A stretch of 36,675 nucleotides of DNA from an uncultured Candidatus Saccharibacteria bacterium (GCA_947307225.1 CAMZIL010000008.1:1-36675); one strand, 5' to 3'; shown: positions 29,541-35,300, counted from the stretch's first letter. Made by a program: numbers and translations. Notes: generated from the sequence alone by a model not told the origin.

Positions 29541-29771
29541 ATGGTGCTTTGGATAGAGATTAAAGGCGAGATAGATTCGCCTTTGCTTTGGAGTTTGATT
29601 AAGGGCTATGGATTGAATCTAACCGATCTTATCGATAAGAGTTTGGTCTATGGCGAGTGTAGCTATTCGGTAGCCAATCGAGTGATTGCAATATGCGCTC
29701 GGTTCGGCGATATTTCCGCCAGTATCAAAAGGGGGGATGAGAATGAGCAGAAAGAGGAAAGCAAGGCATAG
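29541..29771 (+). CDS. Unknown small protein, 76 aa
   Basis: ATG 29541 follows AAAGGGGGGCG; the frame is open from 29499. 'IKGEIDSPLLWSLIKGYGLNLTDLIDKSLVYGECSYSVANRVIAICARFGDISASIKRG' is a compact mixed sequence with charged end. Overlaps the next gene by 29 bases. Not recognised; sits between the holin and packaging genes. Confidence 0.55.
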   Translation: MVLWIEIKGEIDSPLLWSLIKGYGLNLTDLIDKSLVYGECSYSVANRVIAICARFGDISASIKRGDENEQKEESKA

Positions 29772-30084
29772 AAAGCAAGGCGGATGGGATAGACATCATA
29801 TTCTCCATTATCGCCGCTTTTGGAGTAAGGGATGCTTGCAGCTTTTGCGCAGAGCATTCGTGTATGAGCTGCCCATTGAGGTGCATCATGAGCTGCATTC
29901 CAATGTTGGATCAGTTCCGCCATTGAGCGATGCAGAGGCAAGGCAGCTTTGGCTAGCATTCAAGCAATTGAAGTATGAGATGGATCTTTTCGAAGCTTTG
30001 GAGTGGCTTGTAGGCAATGCGCCTAATCCAGAGTTCGAGGAGGCCATCAAGGAGCAACAGAGATTTCTGCTAGAAAATCTTTAG
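29743..30084 (+). CDS. Unknown His-rich protein, possibly HNH-related, 113 aa
   Basis: ATG 29743 lies 6 bases after AAGGGGGG (the ATG at 29737 is too close). N-terminal basic patch 'SRKRKARHRKQGGWDRHHILHYRRFW', then 'EVHHELHSNVG' and a long helical C-terminus. The 'RHHI...LLRR...HHELH' pattern resembles a divergent HNH-like family in small bacterial genomes, but a zinc knuckle is lacking. Function uncertain. Confidence 0.55.
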   Translation: MSRKRKARHRKQGGWDRHHILHYRRFWSKGCLQLLRRAFVYELPIEVHHELHSNVGSVPPLSDAEARQLWLAFKQLKYEMDLFEALEWLVGNAPNPEFEEAIKEQQRFLLENL

Positions 30085-30111
30085 CCATCTTGTCTGACAA
30101 GGTGGCTTTTT
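30083..30111 (+). terminator. Intrinsic terminator overlapping a promoter
   Basis: AGCCATCTTG / CAAGGTGGCT form a 10-bp stem with one T-G pair around the loop TCTGA, then TTTTT. The -35 box of the next promoter is made of the loop and 3' arm. Confidence 0.85.
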
Positions 30112-30122
30112 CTTGATATAGG
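30094..30122 (+). promoter_or_regulatory. Packaging-operon promoter TCTGACA-N17-TATAGG
   Basis: CTGACA 30094-30099 preceded by T, 17-base spacer (through the terminator T run), TATAGG 30117-30122. Predicted start near 30129; AAGGAGG and ATG 30167 follow. Confidence 0.6.
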
Positions 30123-30166
30123 GTAAGCAAATAGATTAACTGGACTCACAGGATAAGGAGGTTCTT

Positions 30167-31552
30167 ATGGGAGATATTAAAGACTTGAAGTTCGATGATA
30201 AGAACTTCAATATGCATAGCGAGTTCGGTATGAGCCAGCTAGAGCGTTCTTTGCGCAATTTTGGTGCAGGGCGTTCTATTTTAGTGGATAAAGATAATCG
30301 TATCATCGCTGGCAATGGCATCGCCGAGGCCGCAGGGCAGATTGGCATTCAGAAAACGAGAGTGGTCGAAACAACTGGAGATGAGCTTGTGGTGGTCAAG
30401 CGCGTAGATGTGGAGCTAGATTCTAAAGAAGGCCGAGAGATGGCGCTCGCAGATAATGCAACATCAGCAGCGGATTTGAAGTGGGATGAGGATTTGCTCA
30501 AGAGCGAGGCGGATAAGTGGGGCATCGATGCAAGCTCTTGGGGCGTGGAGTTTGAAAAGCCTAAGACTTATGAGGATGGAGCGCTGGGCAGAGATTTCAT
30601 CATCGTGCCATCATCTGTGCTGGATGCAACAAAGCCGGCATGGGTTGCAAGAAAAAAGGTGTGGAAAAGTATCGTGCAGAGCGAGAAAGGTCGCAAAGAG
30701 AATCTCATGGGCTATTCTAAGACGATTGGAGAGAGCGGAGGGACATCCATTTTCGATCCTGTGCTATGCGAGATGGTTTATAGATGGTTCGGCATCCCAG
30801 GCGGTAGCATATTTGATCCATTCTGTGGCGGTTCAGTTCGTGGAATAGTGGCTGGAGCGATGGGCAATCGGTATTATGGCAATGATTTGCGCCAAGAGCA
30901 GATAGATGAGAATGAGGCGCAGTATGAGGTCGCTAAAGAGCTTTTGGAGATTAAAAAGCCTGTATGGAGCGTGGGCGATTCCGCCGATATGGATAAGGTC
31001 ATGAGCAATTATGATGAAAAAGAGTTCGATCTTATCTTTAGCTGCCCTCCGTATGCAGATTTGGAGGTCTATTCTGATGATCCGGCAGATATTTCTAATA
31101 TGGATTATGAGGAGTTCCTTGAGGTTTATCGCAAGATTATTGCGGAGAGTGTCGCGCATCTCAAGCCTAATAGATTCGCGGTATGGGTAGTCGGAGAGAT
31201 TCGTAAGAAAGATGGCGGCTATCAGCATTTCGTGGAGGATAGCATCAAGGCATTCGAGGATGCAGGGATGGTCTATTATAATCACGCAATCCTAGTGAGC
31301 GGCGCTGGCGGTGCTGGCCTAAGAGTTCGCCGCCTAATGCGCAATCGCAAGCTAGTGCATAGCCATCAAGATATTCTAGTGTTCAAGAATGGCGATGTGC
31401 CAGATGGGCTAGAGCCTATGGATAGAGAGGCTATCCTTGCGCAAGTCGATGAGGAGCGTAGGCTTTTGGATAATTATGAAAATGTTCTGGTATTTACAAA
31501 CGCGGAGAATATAAAGGATTTGCAAGCTAGTTTTCCTAAGATCGGAGAGTAG
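30167..31552 (+). CDS. ParB-like nuclease domain fused to a DNA methyltransferase
   Basis: A 461-aa protein. Residues 1-95 are a ParB/sulfiredoxin-like domain ('LERSLRNFGAGRSILVDKDNRIIAGNG', 'REMALADNATSAADLKWD'). The C-terminal half is an SAM-dependent methylase: motif I 'DPFCGGSVRGIVA' (about residue 216) for SAM binding, and catalytic 'SCPPYADLEVYSDDP' (about 292) in the N6-adenine/N4-cytosine PPY position, followed by 'WVVGEIR' and 'NRKLVHSHQDILVF'. Proteins of this type lie next to terminases in Gram-positive phages and may mark phage DNA against host restriction or regulate packaging. Recognition sequence unknown. Confidence 0.9.
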   Translation: MGDIKDLKFDDKNFNMHSEFGMSQLERSLRNFGAGRSILVDKDNRIIAGNGIAEAAGQIGIQKTRVVETTGDELVVVKRVDVELDSKEGREMALADNATSAADLKWDEDLLKSEADKWGIDASSWGVEFEKPKTYEDGALGRDFIIVPSSVLDATKPAWVARKKVWKSIVQSEKGRKENLMGYSKTIGESGGTSIFDPVLCEMVYRWFGIPGGSIFDPFCGGSVRGIVAGAMGNRYYGNDLRQEQIDENEAQYEVAKELLEIKKPVWSVGDSADMDKVMSNYDEKEFDLIFSCPPYADLEVYSDDPADISNMDYEEFLEVYRKIIAESVAHLKPNRFAVWVVGEIRKKDGGYQHFVEDSIKAFEDAGMVYYNHAILVSGAGGAGLRVRRLMRNRKLVHSHQDILVFKNGDVPDGLEPMDREAILAQVDEERRLLDNYENVLVFTNAENIKDLQASFPKIGE

Positions 31553-31554
31553 GA

Positions 31555-32142
31555 ATGGATGAGCATAAAGAGTGGTTTCTAAAGCTAAGTGAGAAAGAGT
31601 ATCGCGATCTATGCTTGGAATGGATTAAGGCAAATACGCATATCAATCTGCCTAAGTTGCAGAGCTATGATGAATGGCTAAATTATTTCAAGGCAATCTC
31701 TCCATTGCAGCTAAAGGCGCTTGGAGATATGGGGCAAGGCGTGTTGCCGGTGGAGGCATATTCTGCCTTAACGCGTTGGGCGGATATTCTGAAAAGCCCT
31801 CATAGAATCGATAAGATTTATCAAGCAGGCCTCACGAAGCCAAAGAGCGAGCATAAGAGCATTACGGAGCTGGCGAGCGAGAATGATGAGATTGGCGTGC
31901 TAAAGGCGCTTAGGGATCAGATTGCAGAGCAGCTTGAGAAAGGTACTGGAGCGAGAGATACAGCTTCTTTGGCGATGAGTATGTCTAGCATTATTCAGCA
32001 GATTAAAGATGCCGAGAGAAAGGCTGGGCCTAAGAAAGATACGGCTTTGGCAGATTTGCTCGCAGGAAAGCCTAAGAGAGCGCCAGGCGCAAGGCATGGA
32101 TCATTCAAGGCGCATACGATAGCGGAGATTGAAAATGAATAA
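31555..32142 (+). CDS. terS: Terminase small subunit
   Basis: A 195-aa protein 2 bases after the methyltransferase and overlapping the large-subunit start. 'ALRDQIAEQLEKGTGARDTASLAMSMSSIIQQIKDAE' (about residues 118-155) is the central oligomerisation helix type found in small terminases of Gram-positive/actinobacterial phages, followed by 'ALADLLAGKPKRAPGARHG', a flexible C-terminal region that would contact the large subunit. It would recognise the packaging site; that site has not been identified here. Confidence 0.8.
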   Translation: MDEHKEWFLKLSEKEYRDLCLEWIKANTHINLPKLQSYDEWLNYFKAISPLQLKALGDMGQGVLPVEAYSALTRWADILKSPHRIDKIYQAGLTKPKSEHKSITELASENDEIGVLKALRDQIAEQLEKGTGARDTASLAMSMSSIIQQIKDAERKAGPKKDTALADLLAGKPKRAPGARHGSFKAHTIAEIENE

Positions 32143-33577
32143 GGCGAATCAGAAGCCTAGAATAGATATTTATCATGATGGAGATATTGAGCTGGCAGAA
32201 AAGGTCATTGCTTTGCTCGATAGTTATAATCGCAAGCCATTGCCCTGGCAGAAAGCAATTCTCCGCCGATGGATGGCAAGAGATGATGAGGATAAGTGGG
32301 CGAATCAAACTGCCGGTCTGATTGTGCCGAGGCAGAATGGCAAGAGCTGGCTCGCAGAAGCTAGAATCTTAGGCGGCATGGTATTTCTTGGCGAGCATCT
32401 TATTTATACGGCGCATCAGGTATCAACAGTCGATGAGATTAAGCGGCGTATTTTGCGCTTTTTTTATGATGCCGAGCCAGAGATTAGAGATTTGCTAACA
32501 AATGAGTTTGATAAAGAGCCTAAGAGCTTTGATTATATCGAGCTTAGGAATGGCGGCAGATGTGTATTTAGAACGAGAACAAGGTCGAGCGGTCTTGGTT
32601 TCACGAGCGATACTATCATCAATGATGAGTGCCAAGAGCAGAATGATGCGCAAGAAGAAGCGCTGTTGCCGACTATCTCCGCTGGCCCTTTGCAGAATCC
32701 CCAGGTCATTATGATGGGTACGCCGCCTACGGCTGGTTCAACTGGCACAGTATTCTTGAGAGCAAGGCGGAATCTCATGCAAGGCAAGGCAGATATATGC
32801 TGGCAAGAGTGGTCTGTGGAAAACATCACAGATAATTACGATGTCGAGGCATGGTATCAAACGAATCCATCGCTCGGAACGCTTATCACAGAAAAGGCGA
32901 TTAAGGCCGAGGCTGGAGCCATGAGCCAGGATTCATTCAATAAGATGAGATTGGGGTGGATTCCAGGCGTGGATGCGCAGAGGGTATTCAGCGATGATGA
33001 GTGGAATGAGCTTGCTGTGAAAGAGGTCAAATTGCCAGAAGATCCAGAGCTTGTCTATGCGGTAAAGTTTGCGCCAGATAGGAGCGCAGTCACGCTCGCG
33101 GTTGGAGTGCCTATGCTTGATAAAGTCCATGTCGAGATTATTGAAAGAAAGAGAATGAATGAGGGCATGGCGTGGCTAGTAAAGTGGCTGTTGGATCGAT
33201 GGAAGAAGTGCAATCAAATCATCATCGATGGCGCAGCAGGGCAAGGTCTTTTGATTGAGGAATTGCTAAGATCCGAGCCTAAGCTAAAGAAAAAAATCCT
33301 AGCCCCAAATGTAAAAGAGGCCGGCTCTGCTTATGCTAGTTTCTATCAAGCTATTCAGGATAAAAGTTTGAGCCATTATAATCAGCCGATTCTGAATAGC
33401 GCCATTAGGACAGCTAAAAGGCGAGACATTGGCAAGGATGGTATGTTTGGCTATGCATCTCTCAATCCAGCCATTCAGATGGATTCAGTTGATGCCGCAG
33501 CATTCGCATATTATGGCGCTGTGAGATTCAAGGGCAGCAAAAAAGGCCCATCAAAGCAGGCCTTTCTTGCATTCTAA
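32135..33577 (+). CDS. terL: Terminase large subunit
   Basis: A 480-aa protein starting at ATG 32135 in the end of terS. N-terminal ATPase: 'PWQKAILRRWM' helix, Walker A-type 'LIVPRQNGKSWLAEARIL' (about residues 64-80), Walker B-type 'DTIINDECQEQ' (about 165). C-terminal RNase H-like nuclease: 'YAVKFAPDRSAVTLAVGV' (first metal aspartate in 'PDRS'), 'NQIIIDGAAGQGLLIEELL', and 'MDSVDAAAFAYYGAV' (final aspartate). It cuts concatemers and pumps DNA through the portal. It ends the late operon and overlaps, tail to tail, with the minus-strand KGG gene by 4 bases. Confidence 0.95.
   Translation: MNKANQKPRIDIYHDGDIELAEKVIALLDSYNRKPLPWQKAILRRWMARDDEDKWANQTAGLIVPRQNGKSWLAEARILGGMVFLGEHLIYTAHQVSTVDEIKRRILRFFYDAEPEIRDLLTNEFDKEPKSFDYIELRNGGRCVFRTRTRSSGLGFTSDTIINDECQEQNDAQEEALLPTISAGPLQNPQVIMMGTPPTAGSTGTVFLRARRNLMQGKADICWQEWSVENITDNYDVEAWYQTNPSLGTLITEKAIKAEAGAMSQDSFNKMRLGWIPGVDAQRVFSDDEWNELAVKEVKLPEDPELVYAVKFAPDRSAVTLAVGVPMLDKVHVEIIERKRMNEGMAWLVKWLLDRWKKCNQIIIDGAAGQGLLIEELLRSEPKLKKKILAPNVKEAGSAYASFYQAIQDKSLSHYNQPILNSAIRTAKRRDIGKDGMFGYASLNPAIQMDSVDAAAFAYYGAVRFKGSKKGPSKQAFLAF
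33539..33565 (-). terminator. Intrinsic terminator for the minus-strand KGG gene
   Basis: Read leftward: AAAGGCC, 10-base loop, GGCCTTT and six T residues, 9 bases past the KGG-gene stop. On the + strand the same hairpin has only a poor T tail, so it may also weakly end the late transcript. It lies inside the last codons of terL. Confidence 0.75.
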
Positions 33578-33765
33578 TGGCTGTTGCGGCCACCCTTAGC
33601 TCCAGCGATTCGAGCTAAGGCACGATCAGCCTCAAAGCCTTTTGGTCTAGTGTCAGTCTGGCTGCCGCCTTTGCGACCTATTCTGGCATAATAGTTGCTG
33701 CCATGTTTAGCAATAATTGTGTTGCGAGCCTTGATGCCAGCGGCTCTCCTCGTAGCGTTTGCCAT
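33574..33765 (-). CDS. KGG-motif small basic protein, paralogue 2 (63 aa, leaderless)
   Basis: A 63-aa protein: 'ANATRRAAGIKARNTIIAKHG', 'YYARIGRKGGSQTDTRPKGF', 'LARIAGAKGGRNSH', i.e. two GxKGG turns as in the protein at 2816. The frame is open upstream to a TTG at 33825, but that part covers the iteron array, and a promoter's -10 box ends 7 bases before ATG 33765. No ribosome site is present, so a leaderless mRNA is likely. KGG proteins are linked to stress response; its molecular role is unknown. It sits beside the iteron array and antisense RNA gene, so a regulatory role is possible. Confidence 0.7.
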   Translation of the reverse strand: MANATRRAAGIKARNTIIAKHGSNYYARIGRKGGSQTDTRPKGFEADRALARIAGAKGGRNSH

Positions 33766-33771
33766 AATTAA

Positions 33772-33800
33772 ATTATGCAACTGCTTATGCATGATGTCAG
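33772..33800 (-). promoter_or_regulatory. Leftward promoter TCTGACA-N17-CATAAT
   Basis: On the minus strand CTGACA (33800-33795) preceded by T, 17-base spacer, CATAAT (33777-33772). Predicted start is at the ATG 33765. The first iteron (33780-33790) lies in the spacer, so a protein bound there would block this promoter. Confidence 0.6.
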
Positions 33801-33863
33801 AAATGGTCAAGTGCTTATGCCTCAATATGCCTAGTGCTTATGCTTGCCATTGAGTGCTTATGC
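33780..33863 (+). repeat. Iteron array: four copies of (A)G/CTGCTTATGC
   Basis: ACTGCTTATGC at 33780-33790, then AGTGCTTATGC at 33810-33820, 33833-33843 and 33853-33863. Start-to-start distances are 30, 23 and 20 bases, so they are not evenly spaced. The array overlaps the leftward KGG promoter and the rightward RNA promoter, suggesting operators for both, or an origin. A related CTTATGCTTG occurs on the minus strand near 2641-2650. Confidence 0.75.
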
Positions 33864-33873
33864 TTGATATAAT
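33844..33873 (+). promoter_or_regulatory. Strong promoter of the antisense RNA (TTGCCA-N18-TATAAT)
   Basis: TTGCCA 33844-33849, an 18-base spacer, TATAAT 33868-33873. The fourth iteron is inside the spacer and the third touches the -35. Predicted start is about 33880, at the first base of the RNA's closing stem. Confidence 0.7.
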
Positions 33874-33879
33874 AAAGGC

Positions 33880-33957
33880 ATCGCTTAGGAATTGCTATTT
33901 ATCTTTTGGTTGATCCCTCGGATAAAGTAAGCGTTCTTCATCCTAAGCGATTTTTTG
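33880..33957 (+). ncRNA. Candidate dual-target antisense RNA
   Basis: A compact RNA gene of about 75-78 nt. ATCGCTTAGGA (33880-33890) and TCCTAAGCGAT (33941-33951) form a perfect 11-bp closing stem, followed by TTTTTT. Inside, TTTATC/GATAAA and GCT/AGC add a second helix that exposes a 17-base loop. Segment 33903-33919 (CTTTTGGTTGATCCCTC) is complementary to the start region of the leftward gene 34370-34636 on both sides of its AUG. Segment 33926-33939 (AGTAAGCGTTCTTC) is complementary to the rightward operon leader at 34831-34844. TTGATCCCTC also pairs with ribosome sites of the genes at 34917 (9 nt) and 35313 (10 nt). No gene fits this stretch. Role inferred: translational switch in trans, like P1 C4 or P4 CI RNA. 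Confidence 0.75.
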
Positions 33958-33963
33958 ATGTTT

Positions 33964-34290
33964 TTAAGAGTTCTTGCGAGTTTTCCAAGCTTTTCGCATA
34001 TTTTCGCTTCTTTGCTCGGCGGTTTTCTTTGCTTCGCGCTTGAATGCAGCTAGTCGCATTGCTTCGCTTCTATTTAGCCAGTTAGCCGCCGCTTGTCTTA
34101 GCTCTAGCTCGTCTAGCTCGCGCTCCTCGATTAGCCAGCGCCCCTCCCCAGGATTAGCCGGCGCCGCCGCCCCCCGGATTAGCTCGGCCTCTTGGCGTGT
34201 GGTGTGCCAGCTTGCCGCGGCGTGTGGCGTGGTGGTGTTTGCCGTATTTTTGCCGCCTTGCTCAAAATATAGCTTGTAAAGTTTAGCCAT
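33964..34290 (-). CDS. Unknown basic protein, 108 aa
   Basis: ATG 34290 has AGAGAGGG about 9 bases upstream; the frame is open to 34332. 'AKLYKLYFEQGGKNTANTTT' start, an Ala/Glu/Arg-rich middle and a very basic C-terminus ('FKREAKKTAEQRSENMRKAWKTRKNS') resembling DNA- or RNA-binding tails. The middle is GC-rich (34130-34190), unlike the rest of the module. Second gene of the leftward operon. Its stop is 7 bases beyond the antisense-RNA terminator, so the two transcripts converge. Function unknown. Confidence 0.6.
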   Translation of the reverse strand: MAKLYKLYFEQGGKNTANTTTPHAAASWHTTRQEAELIRGAAAPANPGEGRWLIEERELDELELRQAAANWLNRSEAMRLAAFKREAKKTAEQRSENMRKAWKTRKNS

Positions 34291-34369
34291 AATATATACC
34301 CTCTCTTGCCATAAAGCGCCATTTTCGATCATGGCGCTTATATAGCCTTATTTTTTAATATCCGTATTT

Positions 34370-34636
34370 TTAAAACTCCGGCGTTTCGATAAAGTCCGCG
34401 GCCTTAGCCTTAAAAATTGTTTTTAATAGCCACCCCAGGTTGCGCGCGTTCATTTTCACCGCGCTGCTACCGTAGTGTTGCCAAAAAATGTACTTTTTAT
34501 CCGCGCTTATATTGGCGCAAGGGATAAAATACCGGCGCGTACCATCCGCGTACGCTTGCGCGGCAAGTAAAAACTCACTTTTTAGGGTGTAGCGCTTGCC
34601 GGCCCTTAGACCGTCATACATTGCCTTTTGGTTCAT
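34370..34636 (-). CDS. Unknown protein, 88 aa, predicted antisense-RNA target
   Basis: First gene of the leftward operon. GAGGGATCAA precedes ATG 34636 by 4 bases. The start region pairs with the RNA at 33903-33919: both sides of the AUG (34641-34649 and 34625-34632) are complementary while 8 bases including the AUG loop out. The protein has 'AMYDGLRAGKRYTLKSEFLLAAQAYADGTRRYFIPCANISADKKYIFW' and a C-terminal 'NLGWLLKTIFKAKAADFIETPEF'. No motif recognised; globular, no membrane segment. Confidence 0.65.
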   Translation of the reverse strand: MNQKAMYDGLRAGKRYTLKSEFLLAAQAYADGTRRYFIPCANISADKKYIFWQHYGSSAVKMNARNLGWLLKTIFKAKAADFIETPEF

Positions 34637-34676
34637 GTTTTGATCCCTCTATATATTAAAGTTATTATATACCGCC

Positions 34677-34705
34677 ATTATATAGCAAAATGTGCTAAAA
34701 GTCAA
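34677..34705 (-). promoter_or_regulatory. Strong leftward promoter TTGACT-N17-TATAAT
   Basis: On the minus strand TTGACT (34705-34700), exactly 17 bases, TATAAT (34682-34677). Predicted start near 34670, leader about 34 bases with the GAGGGATCAA ribosome site. TATATAGCA (34679-34687) overlaps its -10, matching a half-site of the palindrome at the rightward promoter. Confidence 0.75.
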
Positions 34706-34753
34706 TACCTAAAGCTAAAAAGCCCTATATATTATATATACACCGCAAAATAG

Positions 34754-34783
34754 CCAAAAAAGTCCAAAAAAGTCCAAAAAAGT
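34754..34783 (+). repeat. Three tandem 10-bp repeats with phased A-tracts
   Basis: CCAAAAAAGT repeats three times, placing A6 tracts at exactly 10-base intervals (34756-61, 34766-71, 34776-81). Phased A-tracts bend DNA. The repeats end one base before the -35 box of the rightward promoter and would act as an UP-element or as a bend for looping. Confidence 0.7.
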
Positions 34784-34784
34784 A

Positions 34785-34813
34785 TTGCTATATATAGCAC
34801 CATGTGCTATACT
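34785..34813 (+). promoter_or_regulatory. Strong rightward promoter TTGCTA-N17-TATACT
   Basis: TTGCTA 34785-34790, 17-base spacer, TATACT 34808-34813 preceded by TGC. Predicted start near 34820, giving a leader of about 97 bases. The perfect palindrome TGCTATATATAGCA (34786-34799) covers the -35 and spacer, a likely operator. Confidence 0.75.
34786..34799. promoter_or_regulatory. 14-bp palindromic operator candidate
   Basis: TGCTATATATAGCA is a perfect palindrome. Its half TATATAGCA recurs at 34679-34687 over the -10 of the divergent promoter. A dimer binding both would shut both operons. Confidence 0.55.
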
Positions 34814-34830
34814 ACAATTAGTAAAGCAAC

Positions 34831-34844
34831 GAAGAACGCTTACT
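34831..34844 (+). promoter_or_regulatory. Antisense-RNA target site in the rightward leader
   Basis: GAAGAACGCTTACT is the exact complement of the RNA segment 33926-33939. The ribosome site of the first gene, AGGGATCAA (34903-34911), is complementary to another part of the same RNA in the same order, with 58 leader bases looped out between. Confidence 0.65.
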
Positions 34845-34916
34845 AGAGAACAGCAACGGCCATCTAAAAAGGCGGAAGGCAAGAAAAAACTAACTAAAAA
34901 GAAGGGATCAAAAACG

Positions 34917-35300
34917 ATGGAAGAACTACTAAACATCGAAAATATGGGCTACAGCCAGATCGATGAAGCAGCCGATCTATTAAAAGCATACGTAACGGAT
35001 AGGCCGCGCGATTGGTACGATGATGGGGTTCGGTTAGCTTTTAACCCAACCAGCGGCATGGTATTTTTAACTAACTCGGATTACCAAACGCTTATATTAG
35101 AAGATGGCCGCGCGGTCATGTGGTACTTTTTAAGCTACCACGGGAACGAGGGCACGCTTGATAGCTTGCTAGAAGATTACGAAGGCGGCGATATAGAGGC
35201 GGAGGACTGGGAACAGCTAGCCGATATATGCGAGGCCAACGGCAAGAATGAAAAGGCCAACGAGATACGCGCAAGAATAGAAAAAGAAGCTAAAAACTAG
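34917..35300 (+). CDS. Unknown acidic protein, 127 aa
   Basis: First gene of the rightward operon; GAAGGGATCAA lies 5 bases before ATG 34917. The frame is open from 34785 but that part overlaps the promoter. Acidic protein: 'ADLLKAYVTDRPRDWYDDGVRLAFNPTSGMVFLTNSDYQTLILEDGRAVMWYFLSYHG' then 'SLLEDYEGGDIEAEDWEQLADICEANGKNEKANEIRARI'. Mixed alpha/beta with an acidic helical tail. Not recognised; similar acidic proteins are often host-inhibitor or anti-defence proteins, which is only a guess. Confidence 0.65.
   Translation: MEELLNIENMGYSQIDEAADLLKAYVTDRPRDWYDDGVRLAFNPTSGMVFLTNSDYQTLILEDGRAVMWYFLSYHGNEGTLDSLLEDYEGGDIEAEDWEQLADICEANGKNEKANEIRARIEKEAKN

Noticed and set aside
30167-30450. Plasmid-type ParB partition gene
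   Set aside because: The ParB-like domain is part of a methyltransferase, no ParA ATPase gene is present, and no centromere-like repeats are nearby.
33766-33825. Upstream extension of the minus-strand KGG gene to TTG 33825
   Set aside because: The extension is made of the iteron repeats and the promoter; a -10 box ends 7 bases before ATG 33765.
33780-33863. CRISPR array
   Set aside because: Repeats are only 11 bp with unequal 9-19-base gaps and no cas genes; iterons or operators fit better.
34785-34916. 44-residue N-terminal extension of the 127-aa protein
   Set aside because: It covers the promoter and leader, lacks a ribosome site, and is Lys/Arg-rich junk by appearance; GAAGGGATCAA marks ATG 34917.
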